64,000 nt of DNA, taken from the NCBI RefSeq assembly GCF_913774235.1, contig NZ_CAJYDW010000012.1, forward strand, positions 744,001-808,000. Direction: 5' to 3'. The translations under genes were made by a program, and so were the position numbers. Within the stretch, counting starts at the first letter, position 1; each line of letters begins with the position of its first letter. Of the stretch, positions 27,851-38,244 are shown piece by piece. Under the pieces are notes generated by a model. The model did not search any database and was not told the origin of the DNA. It saw only the letters and a list, made by a program, of their open reading frames with translations. The stretch comes from an uncultured Pseudomonas sp. Lineage in GTDB: Bacteria; Pseudomonadota; Gammaproteobacteria; Pseudomonadales; Pseudomonadaceae.

Positions 27851-27914
27851 GCGTGCGGCCAGGGGCCGGGGGAGGGCAGGTCGTCTGCCGGAAGCCAGCG
27901 GCCTGGCCGCACGC
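27851..27914. repeat. Long inverted repeat upstream of asnO, distal
   Basis: A perfect 13-bp repeat, GCGTGCGGCCAGG at 27851-27863 and its complement at 27902-27914, encloses 38 bp that contain a second stem (GGCAG/CTGCC at 27875-27889). It lies 120-183 bp upstream of asnO. No protein-coding gene is seen between 27732 and 28130. Confidence 0.6.
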
Positions 27915-28054
27915 ATCGACCGGCGACGGGTCTCATGGAACGTGGAGCTGCCGCCAGTCAGGGCCTCAGGTTACGAGCCCCAAGCGCGGCGGATGGTTCC
28001 ATGGCAAGGCCCAGAGCTGTCGCTGACGTCACAGGCAGGGCTGCAAGAGCTTCT

Positions 28055-28074
28055 GATATATGTTATAATGTATC
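28055..28074. promoter_or_regulatory. Putative Zur operator upstream of rpmE2
   Basis: The AT-rich sequence GATATATGTTATAATGTATC is palindromic at 14 of 20 positions and has the TGTTATA-type core of gammaproteobacterial Zur boxes. It stands out from the GC-rich surroundings and lies 57 bp before the start of a zinc-independent L31 gene, the classical Zur target. The assignment is by resemblance. Confidence 0.6.
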
Positions 28075-28130
28075 TTTATTGGGCGCGCCGAGGACATTCC
28101 GTCACAGGTGCCCAAAGCAGGAGACGCTAT

Positions 28131-28391
28131 ATGAAACCCGGTATCCATCCCAACTATCGTCCGGTGCTGTTCCATGACACCACCTCGGACACCTACTTCC
28201 TGATCCGCTCCACTGCCGAGAGCGACCGTACCCAGGAGTACGAGGGCCAGACCTACCCCTATATCAGCCTCGACGTGTCCAGTGCCTCCCACCCCATCTA
28301 CACTGGTGAGCAGCGCCAGATGAAGGTCGAAGGTCGCGTCTCGAGCTTCAACAAGAGATTCGCCGGCTTCCCGGGTGGCAACAGCAAGTAG
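28131..28391 (+). CDS. rpmE2: 50S ribosomal protein L31 type B (zinc-independent)
   Basis: An 86-residue L31 paralogue: [16 protein letters not shown] start, [18 protein letters not shown] in the middle and RVSSFNKRF near the end. It contains no cysteine at all, so it cannot bind the zinc held by the CxxC form. In other bacteria this version replaces the zinc-containing L31 under zinc starvation, freeing zinc, and is repressed by Zur. The ATG at 28131 has AGGAG eight bases upstream; the frame extends further 5' but only as antisense of asnO. It converges on metR with 22 bp between stops. Confidence 0.95.
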   Translation: MKPGIHPNYRPVLFHDTTSDTYFLIRSTAESDRTQEYEGQTYPYISLDVSSASHPIYTGEQRQMKVEGRVSSFNKRFAGFPGGNSK

Positions 28392-28413
28392 GGCCGAATG
28401 GCAGCGCGCCGGT

Positions 28414-29331
28414 TCAGCGCGCGCTGCTGACCCCTTCGAGCGTGGCGAAGGAGGTGTCCTTGGCCGTCAGCAGGAAATCCTGCATGAAAGGCGCCTCCAG
28501 CATGTCTTCGCGGATCGCCGCGTAGAGCGTGGCATAGAGACCTTTCTCGCCCAGCCGCCGCGCCGTGACGTAGCCGCGCGAACTGTATTCGTGGATCGCC
28601 CAGTTGGGCAGGCAGCAGACGCCACGGCCCGACGCCACCAGTTGCAGCATCATCACCGTCATCTCCGCCGTGCGAATCGACAGCGGCTCGACATCGGCCG
28701 GATCGAGGAAGCGGGTGAAGATGTCCAGACGGTCCCGTTCCACCGGATAGGTGATCTGGGTTTCCTGGGCCAGGTCCTCGGGCACTATGTAGGCACGCTG
28801 CGCCAGGGGATGCTGGTTGGCTACCGCCAGCAGGGCCTCGTAGGTGAAGAGCGGCACATAGGTCACCCCGGACAGGTCCACCGGATCAGCCGTCACCACC
28901 AGATCCAGATCGCCCCGCGCCAGCGCCGGCAGGGGGGCAAAAGAGAAGCCTGACGCCAGGTCCAGCTCCACTTCCGGCCAGGAATCACGAAATTGATCGA
29001 TGGTGGGCATCAGCCACTGGAAACAGCTGTGGCATTCGATGGCCATGTGCAGCCGGCCCGCCGTGCCCCCGACCAGGCGTGCCAGGTCCCGCTCCGCGCT
29101 GCGCAGATGGGGCAGCACCGCATCGGCGGTCTGCAACAGGCGTAGGCCGGCACTGGTGAAGCGGATGGGCTTGGTCTTGCGGATGAACAGGGGCGTGCCT
29201 AGGCGCTCTTCCAGCTCCTTGAACTGGTGCGAGAGGGCGGACTGCGTCAGATGCAGGCGCTCTGCAGCTTCCACCAAACTGGAGGATTCGCGTAACGCGT
29301 GCAGGGTCTTGAGATGGCGGAGTTCGAACAT
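28414..29331 (-). CDS. metR: LysR-family regulator MetR
   Basis: A 305-residue LysR-type regulator of methionine synthesis. The N-terminal helix-turn-helix is at about 16-38 (LVEAAERLHLTQSALSHQFKELE), followed by LGTPLFIRKTKPIRFT. The effector domain opens with LHMAIECHSCFQWLMP, the MetR hallmark; homocysteine is the known coinducer of the family. Neither metE nor another obvious target lies next to it. A consensus MetR-type site sits 31 bp upstream of the start, which suggests autoregulation. Confidence 0.92.
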   Translation of the reverse strand: MFELRHLKTLHALRESSSLVEAAERLHLTQSALSHQFKELEERLGTPLFIRKTKPIRFTSAGLRLLQTADAVLPHLRSAERDLARLVGGTAGRLHMAIECHSCFQWLMPTIDQFRDSWPEVELDLASGFSFAPLPALARGDLDLVVTADPVDLSGVTYVPLFTYEALLAVANQHPLAQRAYIVPEDLAQETQITYPVERDRLDIFTRFLDPADVEPLSIRTAEMTVMMLQLVASGRGVCCLPNWAIHEYSSRGYVTARRLGEKGLYATLYAAIREDMLEAPFMQDFLLTAKDTSFATLEGVSSAR

Positions 29332-29361
29332 GGCTCGGGCACAGAGAGTGACAGCTCATCA

Positions 29362-29374
29362 TGAACGTTTTTCA
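29362..29374. promoter_or_regulatory. metR: MetR-type binding site upstream of metR
   Basis: TGAACGTTTTTCA matches the enterobacterial MetR consensus TGAA-N5-TTCA exactly. It lies 31 bp upstream of the metR start codon, where it could overlap the promoter. Confidence 0.6.
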
Positions 29375-29470
29375 TGTTGCTGCCTATGCCCGAAGTTGGC
29401 GCCGTCTCAGATCGCCGTTTACGCAACTGACCGGAACGTCGAAGGAGGCTCCAGTCAGTACTGTCGGTGA

Positions 29471-31003
29471 TCAGGCAGCGTTGCTGCCCTTGGCGGCCTG
29501 GATCAGCGGTGTGGAGTGGGCGAGGAAGGCTTCCAGCGCCGAACGCTCGGCCGCGGTGAAGGTGAGGCCCAGCTTGGTACGTCGCCAGAGGATGTCATCG
29601 GCGCTGGTCGCCCATTCGTGACGTTGCAGGTATTCCACCTCGCGTACGTGCAGGTCGGCGCCCAGCACGTTACCCAGCTCGTCTACCGAGCGGGCATCGC
29701 CCAGTAGCGTCCAGACCCGGCTGCCGTAGGTGGTCGCCCAACGCTGTGCCAGGGCAGGCGTCAGGCCGCTGACCTTGTCCAGCAATTCGCGCGTCAGTGC
29801 CTGGGGCGTGGTCATGGCTTCGCCGCCGGGCAACGGCTCCATGGCGGTCCAGCTGCCGCCCAAGGTGGGGAAGTAGGGCTGCAACTGAGCCATCGCCGAT
29901 TCGGCGAGCTTGCGATAGGTGGTCAGCTTGCCGCCGAATACCGAGAGCAGGGGTGCACCCTGTTCTTCGGCCAACGACAGGGTGTAGTCGCGGGTAATGG
30001 CGGAAGGATTGTCCGATTCGTCGTCACACAGCGGACGAACACCGGAGAAGCTGTGTAGCACATCGTCGCGGCTGAGCTGTTTGCGGAAGTGCGCATTGGC
30101 CACGCCCAGTACGTAGTCGATTTCCTGCTCGGTGATGGCCACCTTGGCCGGGTCGCCCTGGTATTCACGATCCGTGGTGCCGACCATGGTGTACTGGCCG
30201 AGATAGGGAATGGCGAAGACGATGCGACGATCTTCGTTCTGCATAATGTAGGCCTGCTCGCCTTCGTACAGCTTGGGCACAATGACGTGGCTGCCTTGGA
30301 TCAGGCGAATGCCATAGGGCGACTTCTGTTGCAGATCCTGGCGGATGAAGCTGGCTACCCAGGGGCCGGCGGCGTTCACCAGGGCCTTGGCGCGAATCTG
30401 TTGGCGACCTGCCGGCCCCTCGAGTTCCACTTCCCACTGGCCGTCCACGCGGCGCGCGCTGACGCAGCGGGTGCGGGTGACGATCTCGGCACCTTTCTCC
30501 CGTGCCTGCATGGCATTGAGCACCACCAGGCGGGCGTCGTCCACCCAGCAGTCGGAGTATTCGAAACCGCGCTTGATCTCGGCCTTGAGCGGTCCGTGGG
30601 CGTCGAACTTCAGACCACGGGAGCCCGGTAGCTTTTCCCGCTTACCCAGATGGTCATAAAGGAACAGGCCGGCACGGATCATCCAGGCCGGACGCAGATG
30701 CGGTCGATGCGGCAGCACGAAGCGCATTGGCTTGACGATATGGGGCGCCTTGGCCAGTAGCACCTCACGTTCGGCGAGGGCTTCCCGCACCAGGCGGAAT
30801 TCGTGGTGCTCGAGATAGCGCAGACCGCCGTGGATCAGCTTGCTGCTGGCGGAGGAGGTATGGCTCGCCAGATCGTCACGTTCGCAAAGGAACACCGACA
30901 GCCCCCGGCCCGCAGCATCGGCAGCGATGCCCACGCCATTGATGCCGCCGCCAATCACGGCGAGATCGTAGGTAGGAGAAGTTGCGCTAGGTGCCTGGGC
31001 CAT
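29471..31003 (-). CDS. glpD: Aerobic glycerol-3-phosphate dehydrogenase
   Basis: FAD flavoprotein of 510 residues that oxidises glycerol-3-phosphate to dihydroxyacetone phosphate at the inner membrane and passes electrons to quinone. The FAD-binding VIGGGINGVGIAADAAGRG is at about 16-34, followed by SSASSKLIHGGLRYL near 51-65. Length is normal. AGGAGG precedes the ATG. It is the last gene of the glpFK-glpR-glpD cluster and has its own GlpR-type operator upstream. Confidence 0.97.
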   Translation of the reverse strand: MAQAPSATSPTYDLAVIGGGINGVGIAADAAGRGLSVFLCERDDLASHTSSASSKLIHGGLRYLEHHEFRLVREALAEREVLLAKAPHIVKPMRFVLPHRPHLRPAWMIRAGLFLYDHLGKREKLPGSRGLKFDAHGPLKAEIKRGFEYSDCWVDDARLVVLNAMQAREKGAEIVTRTRCVSARRVDGQWEVELEGPAGRQQIRAKALVNAAGPWVASFIRQDLQQKSPYGIRLIQGSHVIVPKLYEGEQAYIMQNEDRRIVFAIPYLGQYTMVGTTDREYQGDPAKVAITEQEIDYVLGVANAHFRKQLSRDDVLHSFSGVRPLCDDESDNPSAITRDYTLSLAEEQGAPLLSVFGGKLTTYRKLAESAMAQLQPYFPTLGGSWTAMEPLPGGEAMTTPQALTRELLDKVSGLTPALAQRWATTYGSRVWTLLGDARSVDELGNVLGADLHVREVEYLQRHEWATSADDILWRRTKLGLTFTAAERSALEAFLAHSTPLIQAAKGSNAA

Positions 31004-31029
31004 GGAGCCTCCTTTGAAACGAACATAAT

Positions 31030-31050
31030 TATTCGGTTTCGAACATAATA
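31030..31050. promoter_or_regulatory. glpD: GlpR-type operator upstream of glpD
   Basis: Read on the minus strand, ATGTTCGAAACCGAATAA resembles the E. coli GlpR consensus (ATGTTCG-N3-CGAACAT type). A second GAACATAAT half-site lies 20 bp away at 31021-31029, and further AACGAA runs occur at 31097-31116. The shared core TTCG-N-AACCGAA also appears before glpF. Confidence 0.6.
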
Positions 31051-31158
31051 GCCCAGAGAAAATGCCTGTTCTAGCTGGACTCCTCTTCTGAGACCGCTAA
31101 AACGAAAAAAAACGAATACATGCGAAGGTTTGGCGACGAATGGTCGTCGCCAGGGGCG

Positions 31159-31923
31159 TCAGCGCGGACGTGCCACTTCCACCTTCACCTGCCACTCCCT
31201 CAGACAGCGGGCAAAGGCCGGGGAGGGCTCCCGCTCGGTAAAGAGGTGGTCGATCTGCTCCAGGCTGCCCAGGCGAATCATGGCGTTGCGGCCGAACTTG
31301 CTGGAGTCGGCGGCGAGAAACACCTGGCGGGCGTTGTGGATGATGGCCTGGGAGACGCAGACTTCCTGGTAGTCGAAGTCCAGCAGGGTGCCGTCCTCGT
31401 CGATGCCGCTGATGCCGACCAGGGCGTAGTCGACCTTGAACTGCTTGATGAAGTCGGCGGTGGCCTGGCCGACCACGCCACCATCGCTGCGTACCTTGCC
31501 GCTGGCGATGAGGACGTCGAAGTCGTCCTTGGCGCTGAGGATGTTCGCCACGTGCAGATTGTTGGTGATGACCTTGAGGCTACGATGCCCGAGCAGGGCA
31601 TGGGCGATGGCTTCGGTGGTGGTGCCGATGTTGATGAACAGCGAGGCATGGTCGGGCACCGCGGCGGCCACGGCTTCGGCGATCAGGCGCTTCTCTTCGC
31701 GCATCTGGCCGGCACGCATGCTGTACTCGGTGTTTTCCACGCTGGAATCATGGGCGGCGCCGCCATGGTAACGACGCAGCAGGCCGGCTTCGGCGAGCTG
31801 GTTGATGTCGCGACGGATGGTCTGGGGGGTGACGGAGAAATGTTGCGCCAGTTCTTCGATGCTGACGTAGCCGCGCTCACGGACCAGTTCGAGAATCTGC
31901 TGTTGGCGAGGCGCCAGGCTCAT
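31159..31923 (-). CDS. glpR: DeoR-family glycerol-3-phosphate regulon repressor
   Basis: A 254-residue DeoR-type repressor. The N-terminal helix-turn-helix includes [26 protein letters not shown] (about 17-42), and the C-terminal sugar-phosphate-binding domain follows, with [10 protein letters not shown] near 100. Glycerol-3-phosphate should relieve repression. I chose the ATG at 31923 over one at 31956 because AAGGAAG lies just before it and the product then matches the family length. It sits between glpK and glpD, as in P. aeruginosa. Confidence 0.94.
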   Translation of the reverse strand: MSLAPRQQQILELVRERGYVSIEELAQHFSVTPQTIRRDINQLAEAGLLRRYHGGAAHDSSVENTEYSMRAGQMREEKRLIAEAVAAAVPDHASLFINIGTTTEAIAHALLGHRSLKVITNNLHVANILSAKDDFDVLIASGKVRSDGGVVGQATADFIKQFKVDYALVGISGIDEDGTLLDFDYQEVCVSQAIIHNARQVFLAADSSKFGRNAMIRLGSLEQIDHLFTEREPSPAFARCLREWQVKVEVARPR

Positions 31924-32006
31924 TGCGGCTTCCTTGAGGTGATCGAGTAAATTCACAGAGGATGCCGGAGGTCTTTACCAGTGAAAAGCGCTTGTCGCGC
32001 AAAGCA

Positions 32007-32032
32007 AGACCGGCGTCGGAAGACGCCGGTCT
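32007..32032 (-). terminator. Hairpin between glpK and glpR
   Basis: AGACCGGCGTC at 32007-32017 pairs perfectly with GACGCCGGTCT at 32022-32032 over a 4-base loop, 62 bp after the glpK stop. Read on the minus strand it is followed by a T-containing but not pure T stretch, so it may attenuate rather than stop transcription into glpR. Confidence 0.65.
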
Positions 32033-32093
32033 GGTTGGGTGTCGTCAGGAACGCCATCAGGCAGATGCCGGCAGCGTCCGGATCAGCTTCGAC

Positions 32094-33632
<1,539 letters not shown>

Positions 33633-34502
33633 TCAGGACGCTTTGGAAGCGCTGGAGACTTCAGGGGCGGCAGCCTCGGCCTTGGCCGGCACGTCGCAGG
33701 CGCCCGAGGCCAGGCCGGGGAGGTGTCGGCAGATCAGCGCCTTGTAACCGGCGGCGCCCAGGCAGGCCCCGACGATGGGCGCGAAGATCGGCACCAGGAA
33801 GTAGGGGATGTCGCGGCCACCGGTGAAGGCGATTTCGCCCCAGCCGGCGAAGAAGGTCATCAGCTTCGGCCCGAAATCCCGTGCCGGGTTCATGGCGAAG
33901 CCGGTCAGCGGACCCATGGAGCCGCCGATCACGGCGATCAGCAGGCCGATCAACAGGGGTGCCAGCGGGCCGCGGGGCAGGCCGTTGCCGTCGTCGGTGA
34001 GGGCCATGATCATCGCCAGTAGGATAGCCGTGATGACGGTTTCCACCAGGAAGGCCTGACCGATCGACAGCGAAGGATTGGCATAGGTGGAAAAGACGCC
34101 GGCCAACTCCAGGCTCGCCTGGCTGCCGCGGATCATGTGGTGCGCCTGTTCATAATCGAAAAACAGACTGCTGTAGAGGCCGTAGACCAGCGCCGCGCCG
34201 CAGAAGGCGCCGGCAACCTGGGCCAGGATGTAGGCCGGGACCTTGCGTCTTTCGAAACCGCCGAACAGCCAGAGGGCGATGGTGACGGCAGGGCTGAGGT
34301 GCGCGCCGGAGACCCCGGCGGCGAGATAGACCGCCATGCTCACGCCGACGCCCCAGATGATGCTGATTTCCCACAAGCCAAGCGTCGCACCGCCGACCTT
34401 CGCCGCGGCCACGCAACCGGTACCGAAGAAGATGAGCAGGGCAGTGCCGAGGAACTCGGCGATACATTGACCGCGTAAGGTTGGAGCGAGGGGAGTACTC
34501 AT
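33633..34502 (-). CDS. glpF: Glycerol facilitator (aquaglyceroporin), first NPA motif altered
   Basis: MIP-family channel of 289 residues with six membrane helices and two half-helices, carrying glycerol across the inner membrane for GlpK. The second motif MNPARDFGPK is intact with the selectivity Arg. The first reads HLSPAV (S70-P71-A72) where GlpF has HLNPAV; the codon is AGC at 34293-34295, one base from AAC. The C-terminal tail of about 30 residues is hydrophilic. It is the first gene of glpFK, behind a GlpR-type operator. Confidence 0.95.
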   Translation of the reverse strand: MSTPLAPTLRGQCIAEFLGTALLIFFGTGCVAAAKVGGATLGLWEISIIWGVGVSMAVYLAAGVSGAHLSPAVTIALWLFGGFERRKVPAYILAQVAGAFCGAALVYGLYSSLFFDYEQAHHMIRGSQASLELAGVFSTYANPSLSIGQAFLVETVITAILLAMIMALTDDGNGLPRGPLAPLLIGLLIAVIGGSMGPLTGFAMNPARDFGPKLMTFFAGWGEIAFTGGRDIPYFLVPIFAPIVGACLGAAGYKALICRHLPGLASGACDVPAKAEAAAPEVSSASKAS

Positions 34503-34549
34503 TGGGGAGCCTCGTGTTGTTGTATTTATTAAGGGGTAGCTGGATAGCT

Positions 34550-34570
34550 ATTTGTTCGCAACCGAAAATC
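34550..34570. promoter_or_regulatory. glpF: GlpR-type operator upstream of glpF
   Basis: TTTGTTCGCAACCGAAAATC at 34551-34570 shares the core TTCG-N-AACCGAA with the site before glpD and resembles the GlpR consensus. It lies about 50 bp upstream of the glpF start. No other gene is visible between glpF and the phzF-like gene. Confidence 0.6.
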
Positions 34571-34797
34571 TAATTTCAAATTCGAAAGCTGTCAAAGCTC
34601 CTGAGCGCAAAAACAGTGACGACGTTCGACAATTCATTGCCAAGGCGACGGTGGCTGCTACCTTGGTCATATGGGTCCGCGAGACGAATTCCACGTTGCC
34701 AGGTCTGAGCTATTGCCCATCGCCGCCGGCCCAGCCCAGGCGGGACGCTGGGCAGCACCGACTTTCGCCGTTCTTCCTCTCTGCTCAGGTAGCGTGC

Positions 34798-35580
34798 ATG
34801 CCCCTAGACTTCCATCAGGTCGATGCCTTCACCGATCAGTTCTTCCGTGGCAATCCCGCCGCCGTGTATCGCCTGGAGAGCTGGCCAGCCGACGAGCTGT
34901 TGCAGCGCATCGCTGCCGAACACAACCTTTCGGAAACCGCCTTCGTGGTCCGTGAGGGAGATACCTGGCGGATTCGCTGGTTCACACCTCGGGTAGAGGT
35001 ACCGCTCTGCGGCCACGCCACCCTGGCCTCGGCGCACGTGCTGTTCGAGATCTACGGCGAGGCGGGTGATCGTCTGGAGTTCATCAGCCAGTCCGGCACC
35101 CTGAGGGTGTTCCGTGAGCCAGGCGGTTTGCTGGCGCTGGATTTTCCTGCGCTGGTGCCCTCGGAGCTGGGGGTTACGCCTGAGCTGGAGCGGGCACTGC
35201 GGGTGTCGCCGGTGGATGCCCTGGCGGCCGATAAATTGCTGGTGCTGCTGGAGTCCGAGCAGGCGGTGCGTGACTGTACACCGGACCTGGCCGCCATCGC
35301 CCGGTTGCCCTGGCAGGGCATCATCATCACGGCCCGCGGCCAGGAGGTCGATTTCGTGTCGCGCTTCTTCGCGCCGGCGGTGGGGGTGGCTGAAGACCCG
35401 GTCACCGGCTCGGCACATTGCAGCCTGATTCCCTACTGGTCGCGACGACTGGCCAAGCGGATGCTCACCGCCCAGCAGCTGTCGGCCCGGGGTGGGCAGC
35501 TCTGGTGTCGTCTGGATGGGGATCGCGTCAGTATCGCCGGACGCGCGGTGACGGTGTTCAGCGGGCGCCTGCTGCTCTGA
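34798..35580 (+). CDS. PhzF family isomerase-like protein
   Basis: A 260-residue protein of the PhzF/diaminopimelate-epimerase-fold family. Signatures are FFRGNPAAVY near 14, the catalytic Glu in LSETAFV near 45, CGHATLASAHVLF near 70 and EDPVTGSAHCSL near 202. True PhzF acts in phenazine synthesis, but no phz genes are present, so this is one of the common housekeeping paralogues of unknown substrate. The start at 34798 is chosen because it gives the normal family N-terminus; the open frame upstream has no such pattern. Confidence 0.9.
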   Translation: MPLDFHQVDAFTDQFFRGNPAAVYRLESWPADELLQRIAAEHNLSETAFVVREGDTWRIRWFTPRVEVPLCGHATLASAHVLFEIYGEAGDRLEFISQSGTLRVFREPGGLLALDFPALVPSELGVTPELERALRVSPVDALAADKLLVLLESEQAVRDCTPDLAAIARLPWQGIIITARGQEVDFVSRFFAPAVGVAEDPVTGSAHCSLIPYWSRRLAKRMLTAQQLSARGGQLWCRLDGDRVSIAGRAVTVFSGRLLL

Positions 35581-35626
35581 GTGAGAGGCTTCGGGTAATC
35601 AGCTATGCCCGAAGCCTCTGCCTCGA

Positions 35627-36544
35627 TCAGGCGTGCAGCGGCGGCTTGATGAGGAATTCCAGCAGGGCCTTCTGCGCGTGCAGGCGATTCTCGGCTTCGT
35701 CCCAGACCACGGCGCGGGGATCATCGAGCAGGGTATGGCTAATCTCTTCGCCGCGATGGGCCGGCAGGCAGTGCATGAAGAGCACATCGGGTGCTGCGAC
35801 GTCGAGCAGCTCCGCGGTTACCTGGTAGGGCTTGAACGCAGCCAGGCGCAGGCGGGTTTCCTCTTCCTGGCCCATCGAGGTCCAGACATCGGTGCTGACC
35901 AAGTGGGCCTGAGCCACGGCTTCGCGCGGATCGCGCACCACCCGTACGCGGTCGCCCGCACGTGCGAGGAAGCGCGGATTGGGTTCGTAGCCTTCCGGAC
36001 AGGCGATGCGCAGCTGGAAGTCCAGCTGTTCGGCCGCCTCGATGTAGCTATTGCACATGTTGTTACCGTCGCCGATCCAGGCCACCGTCTTGCCCTGGAT
36101 GTCACCGCGGTATTCGAAGAAGGTCTGCATGTCGGCCAGCAGTTGGCAGGGATGCAGATCGTCCGACAGACCGTTGATCACCGGTACCTTGGAGTTGGCA
36201 GCGAAGGTGGTGAGCATCTCGTGGGCGAAGGTGCGGATCATCACTCCGTCGAGCATGCTGGACATGACCCGGGCGCTGTCCGGTACCGGTTCGCCGCGGC
36301 CGAGTTGGGTATCGCGGGAAGACAGGAAGATCGCCTGGCCGCCGAGCTGGATCATGCCGGCCTCGAAGGAGAGGCGGGTACGGGTCGAGGCCTTCTCGAA
36401 GATCATGCCCAGAACACGGTTGCGCAAGGGCTCGTGCAGGACGCCCCGGCTGCGCAGGGCCTTGAGTTCGATGCCGCGGTTGATGAGCTGGCGCAGTTCC
36501 GCGGGGGAACAGTCCATGAAAGAAAGAAAATGGCGAACCGTCAT
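35627..36544 (-). CDS. argF: Ornithine carbamoyltransferase, anabolic
   Basis: A 305-residue cytoplasmic enzyme that makes citrulline from ornithine and carbamoyl phosphate. The carbamoyl-phosphate loop is STRTRLSFE near 54, with HPCQLLAD near 130 and the ornithine-site [10 protein letters not shown] near 270. The short length and absence of arc genes fit the biosynthetic rather than the catabolic enzyme. argG, the next step of the pathway, lies about 5 kb away. Confidence 0.96.
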   Translation of the reverse strand: MTVRHFLSFMDCSPAELRQLINRGIELKALRSRGVLHEPLRNRVLGMIFEKASTRTRLSFEAGMIQLGGQAIFLSSRDTQLGRGEPVPDSARVMSSMLDGVMIRTFAHEMLTTFAANSKVPVINGLSDDLHPCQLLADMQTFFEYRGDIQGKTVAWIGDGNNMCNSYIEAAEQLDFQLRIACPEGYEPNPRFLARAGDRVRVVRDPREAVAQAHLVSTDVWTSMGQEEETRLRLAAFKPYQVTAELLDVAAPDVLFMHCLPAHRGEEISHTLLDDPRAVVWDEAENRLHAQKALLEFLIKPPLHA

Positions 36545-36737
36545 TTCGTTACCCTAGCGTCCCATCCCGGTAACGGCCGCCCATCGGGGGCGCGGCGAAC
36601 CTGAGACCATGCCGTTTCGAACGGCGGAAAGACCAAAGGCGAAATGGTATAAGTTCATGTCGCATTTTACCACCATCGCACGCCTGAGCTTTTCCGGCAG
36701 ATCGGGCGCGCGATGGGGGCCAAGCTCTCGGCGAGTC

Positions 36738-37142
36738 TTACAGCAGATCGGCCGGCACGTTGCCGCCGTTATCGGCGAGCTTCTGCAGAACGGCCTTGTG
36801 CAGCCACATGTTCATCTGGGCGGAATCGCCCAGCTTGTCGGCAGGGCAGTTCAGCTCCTTGGCCAGCTCCTGACGAGCAGCGAGGCTGCTGTCCAGGTCG
36901 AGCAGCTTGAGCAGATCGACGATGGAGGTCTTCCAGTTGAGCTGTTCGCCCTTCTGGGCGGCCAGGGCATCGAGCTTGGCGGTGACATCCACCTGACTGA
37001 TGGGCGCTGCGCCACCAGCCGGAGCTGTGCTGCCAGCCGGCGTGGCGGTGTCGGTCGCGCTGGTGGAGGGCGCTGCGGCGGGGGTGTCCGCCTGGGCTTC
37101 GCCGATGCCAAGCTTGGAAAGGATCTTGCTGAACAGGCTCAT
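36738..37142 (-). CDS. DUF3597 family protein
   Basis: A 134-residue protein resembling DUF3597: it opens MSLFSKILSKLGIG, has an Ala/Thr/Pro-rich low-complexity linker (about 16-45) and a conserved helical C-terminal domain with LNWKTSIVDLLKLLDLDSSLAARQELAKEL and MNMWLHKAVLQKLA. Function is unknown. The ATG has AGGAG upstream. It is divergent from grxD across 235 bp. Confidence 0.9.
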   Translation of the reverse strand: MSLFSKILSKLGIGEAQADTPAAAPSTSATDTATPAGSTAPAGGAAPISQVDVTAKLDALAAQKGEQLNWKTSIVDLLKLLDLDSSLAARQELAKELNCPADKLGDSAQMNMWLHKAVLQKLADNGGNVPADLL

Positions 37143-37377
37143 GAAGTTCTCCTGGGATCTTGGAACGGGCGCACCGAGCGGCGCCTACCCTTAACCTGAC
37201 CACAGGCCCGGTGGCAAAGTTTGCCGGCCATTGATCGGTGCGCTGTCGCGAACGGTGTGGCCGGCACGCGGTCGATTACCCATTCGAGGTCATCGGCACA
37301 GGCACGCCCGCATGGAAATTCCGGCGTCTGACGGGCCTTTCCGTTACAATCGTCCCACCGTATTAGCGAGGTGCATC

Positions 37378-37704
37378 GTGGACATCATCGATACCATCAA
37401 AGACCAGATTGCCAACAATCCCGTGCTGCTCTACATGAAGGGTTCGCCGAACGCGCCCCAGTGCGGTTTTTCGTCCCGTGCCGCCCAGGTACTGATGGCC
37501 TGCGGCGAGAAGTTCGCCTACGTCGACATCCTGCAGAACCCGGAAATCCGCGCGAATCTGCCCAAGTACGCCAACTGGCCGACCTTCCCGCAGCTGTGGG
37601 TCGGCGGTGAACTGGTCGGCGGTAGCGACATCCTGGCCGAGCTTTACGAGAAGGGCGAGCTGCAGACCCTGATCAAGCAAGCCGTGGAAACCAAGGACGC
37701 CTGA
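37378..37704 (+). CDS. grxD: Monothiol glutaredoxin (CGFS type)
   Basis: A 108-residue glutaredoxin with the CGFS active site in PQCGFSSRAAQ near residue 29 and WPTFPQLWV near 70. Such proteins bind glutathione and carry or sense [2Fe-2S] clusters rather than reduce disulfides. It starts with GTG and has GAGG upstream. It lies beside the bacterioferritin genes, which fits a role in iron handling, and ends in a terminator shared with bfr. Confidence 0.95.
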   Translation: MDIIDTIKDQIANNPVLLYMKGSPNAPQCGFSSRAAQVLMACGEKFAYVDILQNPEIRANLPKYANWPTFPQLWVGGELVGGSDILAELYEKGELQTLIKQAVETKDA

Positions 37705-37723
37705 GGTTCCTGGCCCATAAAAA

Positions 37724-37749
37724 AAGCCCGCACTAGGCGGGCTTTTTTT
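37724..37749. terminator. Bidirectional terminator between grxD and bfr
   Basis: AGCCCGC at 37725-37731 pairs with GCGGGCT at 37737-37743. An A run precedes it and a T run follows, so it can stop transcripts from grxD on one strand and bfr on the other. Confidence 0.92.
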
Positions 37750-37764
37750 ATGGATGCGCGTCGA

Positions 37765-38244
37765 TCAATCGTCGTCGTCGTGCATCTGCGACTGGATGTA
37801 GTTCTCGATGCCGACGCTGGCGATCAGGGTCAGCTGGGTCTCCAGCCAATCGATGTGCTCTTCCTCGGATTCGAGGATGTCCTTGAGCATGTCGCGACTC
37901 ACGTAGTCGCGCACGCTTTCGCAATAGGTGATGGCTTCGCGCAGGTCGGCCACGGCACTGATCTCCAGGCGCAGATCGCACTGGATCATCTCCTGGGTGT
38001 TCTCGCCGATCATCAGCTTGCCCAGGTCCTGCAGGTTGGGCAGGCCTTCCAGGAACAGGATGCGCTCGATCAGGCGATCGGCGTGCTTCATCTCGTCGAT
38101 GGATTCCTTGTACTCGTGGTGGCCGAGCTTGCGGATACCCCAGTCGTTGTACATCCGCGAATGCAAGAAATACTGGTTGATGGCGACCAGTTCGTTGCCG
38201 AGGATCTTGTTCAAATGCTGGATGACGGTGATATCGCCTTTCAT
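37765..38244 (-). CDS. bfr: Bacterioferritin (BfrB type)
   Basis: A 159-residue four-helix iron-storage subunit that forms 24-mers. The heme ligand M52 is present, as are all ferroxidase residues (E18, E51, H54, E94, E127, H130), so it should both oxidise iron and bind heme. P. aeruginosa BfrB has the same pattern. It lies beside bfd, whose product releases iron from BfrB. Confidence 0.96.
   Translation of the reverse strand: MKGDITVIQHLNKILGNELVAINQYFLHSRMYNDWGIRKLGHHEYKESIDEMKHADRLIERILFLEGLPNLQDLGKLMIGENTQEMIQCDLRLEISAVADLREAITYCESVRDYVSRDMLKDILESEEEHIDWLETQLTLIASVGIENYIQSQMHDDDD

Noticed and set aside
27405-28130. N-terminal extension of the L31 frame
   Set aside because: It runs antisense through asnO and its leader; L31 starts normally at 28131 with a good ribosome-binding site.
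36658-36663. TGTCGC upstream of argF, like half of a Pseudomonas ArgR site
   Set aside because: The second conserved element (AA at the right spacing) and a second half-site are missing, so I do not call an operator.
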